Assembly: GCA_963974935.1 (NCBI GenBank)
Contig: CAXBEV010000001.1
Coordinates: 806,001 to 870,000, forward strand
Direction of reading: 5' to 3'
Source of the DNA: UBA4479 sp963974935
GTDB taxonomy: Bacteria > Pseudomonadota > Alphaproteobacteria > Rhodospirillales > Casp-alpha2
Length of the DNA: 64,000 nt
The notes under the pieces were generated by a model that saw only the letters and a program-made list of their open reading frames with translations, ran no database searches and was not told the origin of the DNA. Of the stretch, positions 32,937 to 41,356 are shown piece after piece (the first letter of the stretch is position 1; each line of letters begins with the position of its first letter). Position numbers and translations under genes: made by a program.

Positions 32937-34172
32937 TTAGCGCTGTGTAAACTTGAATTCGATACGGCGATTTTTTGCCTTCGCAGCTTCCGTCGTGCCG
33001 CTGGTGAGCGGGTAATGCTCGCCGAAGCCCGTCGCCGCCAGGCGCTTCGCTGGGATCCCGGCATCGACCAGCGCATGCACCACGGATAATGCCCGCGCCG
33101 TGGATAACTCCCAGTTGGACGGAAACTGGGGTGTTGAAATCGGATCGCTGTCGGTGTGCCCATCGACCCGCAATATCCAGTCGATGTCGCCGGGCATTTT
33201 GATGGCGATCTCAAGCAAGGTTGTGGCGAGCTTGGCAAGCTCGCGTTTGCCGGCCTCACCGATCTCGGCCTTGCTTTTGGCAAACAGCAGTTCGGATTGC
33301 AGCACAAATCGATCACCGACAATGCGCACGTCGTCGCGGTTGCCGATCACTTCACGGAGCCGGCCAAAGAATTCCGAGCGATAGCGTGCGAGTTCCTGCA
33401 CCTTACCCGCAAGCGCTGCGTTGAGGCGTTGCCCCAAGGCCTCGATCTGGATGTCTTTTTTCTCAGCCTCGGTCTCGGATGCTTCAAGTGCAGCGTTCAA
33501 CGCGTTTAATTGCTGTCGGAGCGCGGCCATTTGTTTATTCATCAGCGCCAATTGCGCCCGCGCGCTCTCGGCAATCTCGCTTTGCTCGGCGAGGCCGGTT
33601 TTTAGGTCTTTGCGGTCAGCCTCGGCACTTGCCAAGGACTGCGCCAGTGCGTCCCGTTCGGCTGCAACATTCTTTGCCGCAATCGACAGCGACGTGACCT
33701 CTTTTTCGAGCTCTTCTTTAAGCGCACGGAGTGCTGCGACATCCCCGCTGAGGTCGGCGATCTCGCTCAGTTGCCGATCTAAGGCTTCTTTGTCAGCAGC
33801 CGAGCGTGCGGTGAGCGTCGAAATCTGCGCCTGCGCATCGACGTATTCGCTGCGCAATTGCGCGAGTTGCGCCTGCAACTGCTGGCGTGCATCAATCGAG
33901 GCAGATAATTGGTTTTCCAGACTTTCGATGCCGAATTGCAGTTGCTGGTTTTCAGATTTGGTCAGCGCCAGCACTTGCGACAATTCGCTGAGGTCGATCT
34001 CCAATTGCCGGAGCGCCTTGTCTTTGCCGGTCAACGCTTGGCCCAGGAAAAACTGCGCCATGACGAAGATCAGCAACAAAAAGATGATCACCATCAGCAG
34101 CGTCGCCAATGCATCGACGAAGCCGGGCCAGATGACGGTTGATCGATGTTCGCGGCGGCTGATCGCGGCCAT
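32937..34172 (-). CDS. MotB-like stator protein with long coiled coil and OmpA domain
   Basis: A 411-residue protein. A single N-terminal helix FVDALATLLMVIIFLLLIFV carries an aspartate at residue 20, the position of the proton-binding Asp of MotB. Residues about 45-265 form an uninterrupted coiled coil, and residues about 275-411 an OmpA/MotB peptidoglycan-binding domain (DGHTDSDPIS, NWELSTARALSVV). With the MotA-like partner seven bases upstream it should form an ion-driven stator anchored to peptidoglycan. No flagellar gene is nearby, so it is probably not a flagellar stator. Confidence 0.85.
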   Translation of the reverse strand: MAAISRREHRSTVIWPGFVDALATLLMVIIFLLLIFVMAQFFLGQALTGKDKALRQLEIDLSELSQVLALTKSENQQLQFGIESLENQLSASIDARQQLQAQLAQLRSEYVDAQAQISTLTARSAADKEALDRQLSEIADLSGDVAALRALKEELEKEVTSLSIAAKNVAAERDALAQSLASAEADRKDLKTGLAEQSEIAESARAQLALMNKQMAALRQQLNALNAALEASETEAEKKDIQIEALGQRLNAALAGKVQELARYRSEFFGRLREVIGNRDDVRIVGDRFVLQSELLFAKSKAEIGEAGKRELAKLATTLLEIAIKMPGDIDWILRVDGHTDSDPISTPQFPSNWELSTARALSVVHALVDAGIPAKRLAATGFGEHYPLTSGTTEAAKAKNRRIEFKFTQR

Positions 34173-34178
34173 GCGGGA

Positions 34179-35348
34179 TTAGGATCCTTCGCCGGTGGCG
34201 GCGATGGTGCGCGCCAAAAGGCGAATTTCGCGGCGCAGCGCATCGGATATCTCGTCGCGGGATTGCGTCGTCTCGTCGATCAGGCGTTGCAGATGATTGT
34301 CGATGGAACGCAGATGTGCGCGGATCGCCTCGTCATTGCCGCCCGATGCATTGCTGCCGGTGGCAAGCTTTTCCAATACCGGCTTCATCTCGACCTGAGT
34401 TTCGGCCAGGCGGCGCATCACCTGTTGTTCGGTACGCATGTGGTCGGTAAGGGTTTCGATCTTGCTGGTGAGCGAGCTTAGGCCCGTGTTGACGTTGTTC
34501 TTGCCTTCTTCGCTGCGGGCCATGATCACTTGCAGGTTTTCCAAGCTCTCAGCCGTCTGCTCCAGCAGGGCCTGCACGTAGGCAGGCACGTTGCCGCCTT
34601 CGCCGTCACCGCCGAGCGCGCCTGACGACAGCCGGGTCACACTGGACAGCCATTCTTCAAGTTCGTTGAAAAAACGATTTTGCGATTGGCTCGCTTGCAG
34701 ATCCAAAAACCCCAACACCAACGAGCCGGCCAAGCCGAACAGAGATGACGAGAAAGCCGTACCCATGCCGTCGATGGGCGCTTGCAGGCCAGCCTTCAGG
34801 CGCTCGAACACGACGGCCGTATCGTCACCGCCGACGTTCAAACCTTCAATCACCGTGCCGATGGAGCCAACGGTCTCTAAAAGCCCCCAGAACGTGCCGA
34901 GCAGGCCTAAGAAGATCAGCAAACCGATATTGTAGCGTGATAGATCCCGGCTTTCATCCAGCCTAGCCGCAATGCCGTCCAAGATCGAGCGCATCGACAT
35001 TGCGGATAGGCTGAACCGAGACCGGCCTTGGCGGTCGGACAGCATCGTTGCCATCGGCCCCAAAAGCTTCGGCAGATCGCCACTTTGCGGGATAGATACG
35101 TGCAGGCCGTTTTCGGCTTCGTCCAGGCGGTCTCGAAAGCTGTCCAGCCAAGACACTTCGGCGTACAGCAACATCACTTGGCGGAAATTATACAGTAGCC
35201 CTAACACCAGCACACCGAGGATCAGGCCGTTCAGGGCAGCGTTGGCCATAAAGGCGTCTCGCAGCGGCTGAAACACAAAAAAGCTCGCCGCGCCGACGCA
35301 CCCCAAAAAGATAATCATGCGGAATAGAAAAACGGTCGGGCGGGTCAT
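34179..35348 (-). CDS. MotA/TolQ/ExbB-like proton channel protein
   Basis: A 389-residue membrane protein with helices at about 8-28, 38-58, 141-163 and 194-217. The third helix GLLGTFWGLLETVGSIGTVI and the fourth, GMGTAFSSSLFGLAGSLVLG, match the MotA/TolQ/ExbB channel pattern. A cytoplasmic helical tail of about 160 residues follows, longer than in MotA or TolQ and similar in design to ZorA. It is transcribed ahead of the MotB-like gene, between an OmpA-family gene and an MFS gene. Confidence 0.83.
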   Translation of the reverse strand: MTRPTVFLFRMIIFLGCVGAASFFVFQPLRDAFMANAALNGLILGVLVLGLLYNFRQVMLLYAEVSWLDSFRDRLDEAENGLHVSIPQSGDLPKLLGPMATMLSDRQGRSRFSLSAMSMRSILDGIAARLDESRDLSRYNIGLLIFLGLLGTFWGLLETVGSIGTVIEGLNVGGDDTAVVFERLKAGLQAPIDGMGTAFSSSLFGLAGSLVLGFLDLQASQSQNRFFNELEEWLSSVTRLSSGALGGDGEGGNVPAYVQALLEQTAESLENLQVIMARSEEGKNNVNTGLSSLTSKIETLTDHMRTEQQVMRRLAETQVEMKPVLEKLATGSNASGGNDEAIRAHLRSIDNHLQRLIDETTQSRDEISDALRREIRLLARTIAATGEGS

Positions 35349-35488
35349 CAGATCACGATATCCTATGATACTTGTGGCCTATTATGATTTAGTGTCTCGC
35401 GGGCGTCTTGTGAGCGTCTTGTGACAGCAGGTCGCGTTTTTTGCAAAAGCCGCCGGGTGCGAACGACATCCCGTGCGATCAGGATCGT

Positions 35489-36487
35489 CTAGCGTTTGAC
35501 GATGTTGACGTCGACCCGGTTCTCCGGCGCGCCTTGTTCTTTGTCGCCAAGTGCACGGACGTCAATTCGTGTCGAGCGCAGGCCTTTTTCGATTAGGTAT
35601 GAGCGCACCGATAGGGCGCGTGACAGAGAAATCCGTCGCGCTTTGCTCGACGTCAGATCCGGACCTGCGGCATAGGCCATCAGCTGCACGCGCAGTTCGT
35701 TCGATGCCTCAAGCTTGGCATAGACGCCGTCCAAGACGCCTTGGCCGTCGGCGGAAAGTTTTGTGTCATCGCCGTTAAACAAAACTTGTGCAGGCTTTTC
35801 GCCGGTCGCATCGGGCAGTGATGCTTGCTCGGGCGCAGCGGGTGCAGGTGTGGTGGCCGATGCTGCTTCAGGCGCACTTGGTGCTGCCGGCGCTACCGCG
35901 GGGGCCGCAGGCGCTGGGGGCGCGCTGGGCGGCGGCGGTGCTTCAGCGACTTCGGTTTTAGGTGCGGGCGCTGGTGCTGGTGGCGGCGCGGCAGCTGTTT
36001 TCGTTTCGACGGCTGCGGCTGGTTTTGCAGGTGCGGGCGGCGCTTTGGCCTCGCTCAACTGTTTTGGCGCGCTCGGCGCAGCAGCGCTTTGAACGGGGGC
36101 TTTCGGCATAGGGGCCGGTGCTGGCGCTGCGGCTTGCTTTACGGGGGCGCTGCCCGGCTTGCGAAGATTCACGGTCCCGCTGCGCCCCGTGTTGCTGCCA
36201 GGGACGTCCACATACAACTGCGAGCGTGGCATCGCGGCACCCGGCATCAACAGGCCGTCTCGTGACATCGGCGCCATGCCTTGTTCGATTGGAGATCCGT
36301 TTGGCATCGCTGACGCGCTTTGGCCGTCAATCGCGCCCCAGTTAATAACAACGTTATCCGTTGCAGATTGATAGGATGAGGTTTGCGCCAATGCGGCGTG
36401 ATTGCTGACGGCGAGCGCAAAAGCGGCGCCGCCCAAAAACAGGGCAGATCGCGCATACGAAAATCGTTTGTCGCTTTTGCGGTCCAT
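35489..36487 (-). CDS. OmpA-family protein with Pro/Ala-rich linker
   Basis: A 332-residue secreted protein. The start at 36487 has GGGAGG four to five bases upstream. A signal peptide (about residues 12-35, ending HAALAQ) is followed by an N-terminal part, a low-complexity Ala/Pro region (about 110-230) and a C-terminal OmpA-like domain with SKARRISLSRALSVRSYLIEK and ENRVDVNIVKR. It probably contacts peptidoglycan at the outer membrane. The adjacency to the MotA/MotB-like pair suggests one envelope system. Confidence 0.8.
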   Translation of the reverse strand: MDRKSDKRFSYARSALFLGGAAFALAVSNHAALAQTSSYQSATDNVVINWGAIDGQSASAMPNGSPIEQGMAPMSRDGLLMPGAAMPRSQLYVDVPGSNTGRSGTVNLRKPGSAPVKQAAAPAPAPMPKAPVQSAAAPSAPKQLSEAKAPPAPAKPAAAVETKTAAAPPPAPAPAPKTEVAEAPPPPSAPPAPAAPAVAPAAPSAPEAASATTPAPAAPEQASLPDATGEKPAQVLFNGDDTKLSADGQGVLDGVYAKLEASNELRVQLMAYAAGPDLTSSKARRISLSRALSVRSYLIEKGLRSTRIDVRALGDKEQGAPENRVDVNIVKR

Positions 36488-36598
36488 GGGGCCTCCCTCA
36501 ATCGCTTGGTGCGGGTTTCCGCGTAAAATCTTTCGGCAAATCGCACTCGTAATGTGCAGCCTCGAAAATAATGAAGGCTTGGTCAACCCTCAACAGCT

Positions 36599-37402
36599 TT
36601 ACACGCTCTTGCGTGCCGCCTTTAAGAGTTTCATGAAATCGCGGTCGAGATCGCCATTGCTGGCGATAATGCTGCCGTTCTCTAACATCTTATCTTTACC
36701 GTCGATGTCGGTGACGATGCCGCCAGCTTCGCGAACCAGCAAAAGCCCCGCAGCGATGTCCCAGCTTTGCAGGTTCCGCTCCCAATAGCCATCATAGCGT
36801 CCGGCCGCCACGAACGCGAGGTCGAGGGCTGCGGACCCAAAGCGGCGAATGCCGACCGATCCTGCCATTACGGCTTCAAGTTCTTTGATAAAGATATCAT
36901 GATCGGGACGCCCCAGGAATGGAATGCCCGTCGCAAAAAGTGCTTCGTTGATATGCTGGCGACCCGATACACGCAGCCGCGAATCTCGCAAAAATGCACC
37001 CTTGCCGCGCTCGGCGTAATACAGATCGTCGGTGATCGGGTTATAGACCACGCCCGCTTCGATGCGCCGGTCACGCTCAAGCGCGACCGAAACCGCAAAG
37101 TGCGGAATACCATGCAAAAAGTTTGTCGTGCCGTCGAGGGGATCGATAATCCAACGGTTGGAAATATCACTGCCTTCGATCTCGCCGCCTTCTTCGTTCA
37201 AAAATCCATAGGCCGGACGCGCCTTTTGCAGGGCGGTGACCAAGATACTTTCGGCCTTGGTGTCGGCTTTGGTGACGAAGTCGGCAGGTCCTTTGCGCGA
37301 GACTTGCAATTGTTCGACTTCGCCGAAATCGCGACGTAAAGCCCGGCCGGCTTTTTGCGCGGCCTCGACCATGACGGTGAGGAGGGGGGTGAGGCGGGAC
37401 AT
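36599..37402 (-). CDS. suhB: Inositol-1-monophosphatase family protein
   Basis: A 267-residue metal-dependent phosphatase. The metal-binding motif WIIDPLDGTTNFLHGIPHF and the second motif SWDIAAGLLLVREAGG are intact, with the NEEGGE segment upstream. SuhB-type proteins dephosphorylate inositol phosphates and, in enterobacteria, act in rRNA antitermination. It starts 32 bases after efp on the same strand. Confidence 0.93.
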   Translation of the reverse strand: MSRLTPLLTVMVEAAQKAGRALRRDFGEVEQLQVSRKGPADFVTKADTKAESILVTALQKARPAYGFLNEEGGEIEGSDISNRWIIDPLDGTTNFLHGIPHFAVSVALERDRRIEAGVVYNPITDDLYYAERGKGAFLRDSRLRVSGRQHINEALFATGIPFLGRPDHDIFIKELEAVMAGSVGIRRFGSAALDLAFVAAGRYDGYWERNLQSWDIAAGLLLVREAGGIVTDIDGKDKMLENGSIIASNGDLDRDFMKLLKAARKSV

Positions 37403-37434
37403 AAGTGGTTTTTGCCGTCCTAAACTAATGGGGC

Positions 37435-38004
37435 TTAATCTTTGGCGCGTTCGACGTAGGAGATATCGCGGGTATCGACAACGATCCGGGTGCCGGCACC
37501 GATGTGCGGCGGTACCAAGACTTTAACGCCATTTTCCAAAACTGCCGGTTTATACGATGACGACGCGGTCTGACCTTTGACGACCGCATCGGCTTCGGCA
37601 ATTTCCAAGGTCACGTGCTGCGGCAATTCGACGCCCAGCGGCTCATCCTCGAAGCTCTCGATCTTCACATTCATGCCGTCTTGCAGAAACGGCACCAAGT
37701 CGACGCCGACCGCTTCGCTGGAAAGCGCGATCTGCTCGTAAGATTCGGGATGCATAAACGTGTGCATATCGCCTTCCGAGAACAGGAATTGATAGTCTGT
37801 CTGCTCAAGGCGCGCGCGCTCGACCTTTTCCGATGAACGGAAACGCTCGTTCAGCTTGGTGCCGTCGCGAATGTCTTTCAATTCAACTTGTAGGTACGCG
37901 CCGCCCTTGCCCGGTTGCGTGTGCTGAATTTTCGTTGCGCGCCAAAGCCGGTTTTGGTGCTCAATGACCATCCCTGGACGGATGGCGTTGCCGTCGATCT
38001 TCAT
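37435..38004 (-). CDS. efp: Elongation factor P
   Basis: A 189-residue factor that relieves ribosome stalling at polyproline. The three beta domains are of standard length. The loop tip reads HTQPGKGGA with a lysine at residue 33, equivalent to the beta-lysylated Lys34 of E. coli EF-P; the modification genes epmA/epmB are not in the window. Proline-rich proteins nearby (TolA, the OmpA-family protein) are plausible clients. Confidence 0.97.
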   Translation of the reverse strand: MKIDGNAIRPGMVIEHQNRLWRATKIQHTQPGKGGAYLQVELKDIRDGTKLNERFRSSEKVERARLEQTDYQFLFSEGDMHTFMHPESYEQIALSSEAVGVDLVPFLQDGMNVKIESFEDEPLGVELPQHVTLEIAEADAVVKGQTASSSYKPAVLENGVKVLVPPHIGAGTRIVVDTRDISYVERAKD

Positions 38005-38133
38005 GATCTATCGTCCTGAAAACTATTGTGTCGTAAAAGATTGATTGCGGTAACTCTCGAGTCGCTGGCGCGGGTTCTATCAGGTCGCCCCGCACTCTGC
38101 CACCGAAAATATGGTCTTTGCGCTTGTGCGTGC

Positions 38134-38778
38134 TCAGCGCTTGATGACGGGGGCGAACGCGCGGACCGCTTCGGCGGGCCCGCCCGGGTGCCCCCAAACG
38201 CCATTGATGACCGCCAGATAATCGGCGCCGGCCTCAACCAAAGGGCCGCAGTTTTCGTGCGTGATGCCGCCGATGGCAACGCAGGGCAAGATCGTCATCG
38301 ACGACCACCACTCAACGATATCGGGCTCTGCCTGGTGTTTTGCATCTTTGGACGTGGTCGGAAAAAAGGCTCCGAAGGCGACGTAGTCCGCACCGCGATC
38401 ACCGGCTTCAATCGCCAGATCGCGACTGGCATGGCAGGTGACGCCGATGACCGCGTCTGCACCTAAGAGTGCGCGGGCGTCAGCCAAGCTGGTGTCGTCT
38501 TGACCCAAATGCACGCCGTCGGCCCCGGTCGCCTGCGCGATGTCGGCGCGATCGTTGATGATCAGCGGCACGTCGGCGGCGTGACAGATCGGCAGCAACA
38601 CATTGGCAGCTGTGATGATATCTTCGTCCGGCACGTCTTTCAGGCGCAGTTGCACGGCACCGACGACCCCGGGGGCGGCATCGAGCGCGGCCTTCAGGTC
38701 TTCGGCAAACGCGTGCGGGTCGATTTGCGGCGGCGTGATCAAATAGAGTTTACACGGCGGCGTCTTGGCTTCGCTCAT
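38134..38778 (-). CDS. thiE: Thiamine phosphate synthase
   Basis: A 214-residue TIM-barrel enzyme joining the pyrimidine and thiazole halves of thiamine. Motifs VQLRLKDVPDED, LIINDRADIA, GADGVHLGQDD and AIGGITHEN fit the family, though the usual R-x-K is RLKD. The start at 38778 overlaps the upstream gene by ATGA. No TPP riboswitch was recognised upstream, and thiD is far away at 59143. Confidence 0.9.
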   Translation of the reverse strand: MSEAKTPPCKLYLITPPQIDPHAFAEDLKAALDAAPGVVGAVQLRLKDVPDEDIITAANVLLPICHAADVPLIINDRADIAQATGADGVHLGQDDTSLADARALLGADAVIGVTCHASRDLAIEAGDRGADYVAFGAFFPTTSKDAKHQAEPDIVEWWSSMTILPCVAIGGITHENCGPLVEAGADYLAVINGVWGHPGGPAEAVRAFAPVIKR

Positions 38779-39203
38779 GCGCTGTTGTCTCCCGCGTTGT
38801 CTCTGAGCCATGTGTCCAGGGCGTCGTCGGTGACGTCGTCCCCAAGATCAAGGGCGTTAAGCGGGCCATGTACGACCGCGCCCCCGCATTGTTCAGCAAT
38901 ATTCGAAAGTTTGATAAACACCGCTTGCGGTGCCGTCGAGCAAATATATGTGCACCCAGAACGCAGCGCCTGCAACGCCGGACCCGGATCTTCGCCGCAA
39001 TCAAGGATCGCATCAATGCTGATTGTTGTCGCCGGCAGCTCAGCGCGCACGGTCGCGATCATCTCGCGAAATACGGCCGGGCCGAGGGTGGCGGCAGCGC
39101 CGGGGGCGCTGACCAAGGTCAGATCGACGCCCAAGGCATGTGCCCGGCTGACAGCGCGGCGCGCGTGGTGGATGTCATGGACAACAACTCGGGCGCCGCG
39201 CAT
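38775..39203 (-). CDS. Uncharacterised protein translationally coupled to thiE
   Basis: A 142-residue soluble protein I do not recognise as a named family. Alternating beta and alpha segments (RVVVHDIHH, VDLTLVSAPGAAA, TTISIDAILDCGED, CTYICSTAP) suggest a half-barrel or Rossmann-like fold; no catalytic motif stands out. It lies between gapA (31 bases upstream) and thiE, whose start it overlaps. The arrangement suggests a role tied to sugar-phosphate or thiamine metabolism, but that is inference. Confidence 0.7.
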   Translation of the reverse strand: MRGARVVVHDIHHARRAVSRAHALGVDLTLVSAPGAAATLGPAVFREMIATVRAELPATTISIDAILDCGEDPGPALQALRSGCTYICSTAPQAVFIKLSNIAEQCGGAVVHGPLNALDLGDDVTDDALDTWLRDNAGDNSA

Positions 39204-39234
39204 ATCAGGGCCTGACGTTTTAAAGGCCGGCGTC

Positions 39235-40239
39235 TTACAGGCTCGCCATTACCGCAGCCGTATCCGGCATCCGGTTGGAGAAGCCCCATTCGTTGTCATA
39301 CCAGCTCAGCACGCGGACGAAGGTGCCGTCGATAACCTGGGTCTGCGTGGCATCAAAGGTCGAGCTGTGCGGGTTGTGGTTGAAGTCGATGGAGACCAGC
39401 GGCTCAACATTGTAGCCGAGCACGCCTTTTAGCGGACCTTCAGCAGCGGCTTTCATGGCTTCGTTGATTTCTTCTGCGGTGGTCGCCCGACCGGCGTCGA
39501 ACGTCAGATCAACCAACGAGACGTTCTGCGTCGGCACGCGGATCGCGGTACCGTCCAACTTGCCGACCAGTTCCGGCAACACCAGACCGACGGCCTTCGC
39601 AGCCCCGGTCGAGGTCGGGATCAACGAGGTCGATGCTGTACGTGCGCGTCGCGGATCGGAATGCAGGGTATCCAGTGTGCGCTGATCACCGGTGAAGGCG
39701 TGGATCGTCGTCATGTAGCCACGCTCGATCCCGACCAGGTTGTTCAGCACGTATGCGACCGGTGCCAAGCAGTTGGTGGTGCAAGACGCGTTCGACACGA
39801 TGGTGTCGTCGGCGGTCAGGCTGGTGTGGTTGACGCCGTAGACGATGGTCTTGTCGACGTCTTTGCCCGGTGCCGAGATCAGCACTTTCTTAGCGCCCGC
39901 TGCGATGTGTTTGCCGGCGCTGGCACGGTCGACGAACAGGCCGGTGCATTCCAGCGCTACGTCGACGCCCAATTCGCCCCACGGCAGATCGGCCGGGTCG
40001 CGTTCGGCGGTCACTTTCATGACGCCGGCGCCGACGTCGATGGTGTTGCCGTCGACTTTGACCTCACCCGGGAACGGGCCGTGCGTGGAGTCGTAGCGGA
40101 ACAGGTGCGCGTTCATCTCGACCGAGCCCAAATCGTTGATGGCAACGACTTCGATATCGTTGCGCTTGCTCTCGACAATGCTGCGTAAGACCAATCGACC
40201 GATACGTCCAAAACCATTGATGGCGACACGTGTTGCCAT
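39235..40239 (-). CDS. gapA: Type I glyceraldehyde-3-phosphate dehydrogenase
   Basis: A 334-residue glycolytic enzyme. The NAD motif NGFGRIGRLVLR, the active-site SNASCTTNCLAP with the catalytic cysteine, and the ending SWYDNEWGFSNRM are all intact. The start at 40239 has AGGAGG six bases upstream; an in-frame extension to 40377 is rejected. It is divergent from the DUF4164-zapA genes. Confidence 0.97.
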   Translation of the reverse strand: MATRVAINGFGRIGRLVLRSIVESKRNDIEVVAINDLGSVEMNAHLFRYDSTHGPFPGEVKVDGNTIDVGAGVMKVTAERDPADLPWGELGVDVALECTGLFVDRASAGKHIAAGAKKVLISAPGKDVDKTIVYGVNHTSLTADDTIVSNASCTTNCLAPVAYVLNNLVGIERGYMTTIHAFTGDQRTLDTLHSDPRRARTASTSLIPTSTGAAKAVGLVLPELVGKLDGTAIRVPTQNVSLVDLTFDAGRATTAEEINEAMKAAAEGPLKGVLGYNVEPLVSIDFNHNPHSSTFDATQTQVIDGTFVRVLSWYDNEWGFSNRMPDTAAVMASL

Positions 40240-40542
40240 GTTGTCCTCCTGTGCTGGTCGCTGCCGCATTCGGCGCGACGTTTGAAAAAGGCGTTGTTTT
40301 TCTGTGCGCGCAAAAAACCGGGTTTCCTGCCAAAGGTCAACGTTTGATTGCCCGATGGCGTCCGAGATTTTTACCAAAGGCAGCGAAATATGAAAAATCG
40401 TCGGAGTCTCAGAATTTTACGGGCGATATCTCAGGTTGCGTTTGACGAAAATTGTGGAACCGGCTTAACCTCTGGACATTCGCGGGTTTGATGCGTCGTG
40501 GGGCGATGGCGCCCGGGCGACGAAAAGGGGGCCATTATCGGG
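40240..40542. other. Divergent intergenic region between gapA and the DUF4164 gene
   Basis: This 303-base gap holds the gapA ribosome-binding site at its left edge and a candidate plus-strand promoter at 40442-40470. No repeat, terminator or ORF of note was found in it. Confidence 0.5.
40442..40470 (+). promoter_or_regulatory. Candidate promoter for DUF4164-zapA
   Basis: TTGACG (40442-40447) and TTAACC (40465-40470) are 17 bases apart. The -35 box is good, the -10 box is weak. Confidence 0.4.
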
Positions 40543-40821
40543 ATGTCGACATCGACAATCGCCAAGGCATCTAAGGTTGATCGTGCCGTTGAACGGCTTG
40601 AAGCGGCGGTTGACCGATTGGACCTCGCGCTGACGACAAATGCGTCCAGAGTGTCAGGCGCGTCTGCATGTGCCGCTGACGATTCGGAACACAAAGCCGC
40701 GCTCGATGCACTTCGTCAGGAAAATTCAGGCCTTCGTGATTTGAACCGTACCGCCGCCGACCGACTGGCCGGTGCGATTGCCCGACTGGAATCCCTCACC
40801 ACCGCTGACGTGAAGGGCTGA
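40543..40821 (+). CDS. DUF4164 coiled-coil protein upstream of zapA
   Basis: A 92-residue soluble protein, almost entirely helical with heptad-like spacing (VDRAVERLEAAVDRLDLAL and LDALRQENSGLRDLN). The start at 40543 (MSTSTIAK) is chosen over 40498. It ends five bases before zapA. DUF4164 proteins commonly precede zapA in alphaproteobacteria and may act with it at the division ring; direct evidence is lacking. Confidence 0.78.
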   Translation: MSTSTIAKASKVDRAVERLEAAVDRLDLALTTNASRVSGASACAADDSEHKAALDALRQENSGLRDLNRTAADRLAGAIARLESLTTADVKG

Positions 40822-40825
40822 ATCG

Positions 40826-41158
40826 ATGGCACAAGTCACCGTCAGCATCAATGACCGCAAATACACCGTCGCCTGCGACGATGGTCAGGAAGCACATCTG
40901 ACCCGGCTCGGCGGCTATATTGATCGCCGCGTGTCCGAGCTTGTTGCCGCTGTCGGGCAAATCGGCGATGCCAAGCTTTTGGTGATGGTCTCGCTTTTGG
41001 TCGCCGACGAGCTGTCAGACGTGTATGCCGAAAACGAAACGCTGAAATCCGGTAAAGGCGCCGCTGCGGCGGCTGACGTCGATGACCGTCTAAGTCAAAG
41101 CCTTGAGCGGATCTCGGCACGCATCGAAAGCATTGCCGAGCGCCTCGAAGGCGCCTAG
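40826..41158 (+). CDS. zapA: Cell division protein ZapA
   Basis: A 110-residue FtsZ-ring crosslinker. The N-terminal globular part MAQVTVSINDRKYTVACDDG and LGGYIDRRVSEL are typical, followed by a C-terminal coiled coil. It is followed directly by 6S RNA and 5-formyl-THF cyclo-ligase, the standard order. Confidence 0.92.
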   Translation: MAQVTVSINDRKYTVACDDGQEAHLTRLGGYIDRRVSELVAAVGQIGDAKLLVMVSLLVADELSDVYAENETLKSGKGAAAAADVDDRLSQSLERISARIESIAERLEGA

Positions 41159-41166
41159 TTTACAAA

Positions 41167-41330
41167 CAGGCGGGCTACGGGACGCGACAGACCTAAGTAT
41201 CCCTGGGGCCTTAAATCCACCGTAAGGGAGCTGTCACTGTCCGACTCTTGGGTCGGATACCTACGGCGCCCACCTGCTGAAGCAGGCCACGGAGGATCAC
41301 ACGGTCACCGGTCCAGGTGGTCCGCCTGCT
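41167..41330 (+). ncRNA. ssrS: 6S RNA
   Basis: Located between zapA and the 5-formyl-THF cyclo-ligase gene, the conserved site of 6S RNA. The ends pair as CAGGCGGGC (41167) with GTCCGCCTG (41321-41329); a long double-stranded arm, an internal hairpin CCGAC/GGTCGG and a central unpaired region are visible, and a T-run follows at 41334. 6S RNA binds the sigma-70 RNA polymerase holoenzyme and is expected to rise in stationary phase. Confidence 0.9.
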
Positions 41331-41356
41331 TATTTTTTTCATGCCATGAAGGCCTG

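Noticed and set aside
35763..36092. Gly/Ala-rich plus-strand frame
   Set aside because: Antisense of the Pro/Ala-rich linker of the OmpA-family protein.
32937..36487. Zorya anti-phage system
   Set aside because: The ZorA/ZorB-like architecture is present, but no ZorC, ZorD or ZorE gene is nearby; neighbours are efp, suhB, an MFS exporter and rpmE, so a core envelope role is more likely.
38779..39234. TPP riboswitch upstream of thiE
   Set aside because: No THI-box motifs were found; thiE is translated from within an upstream gene's message.
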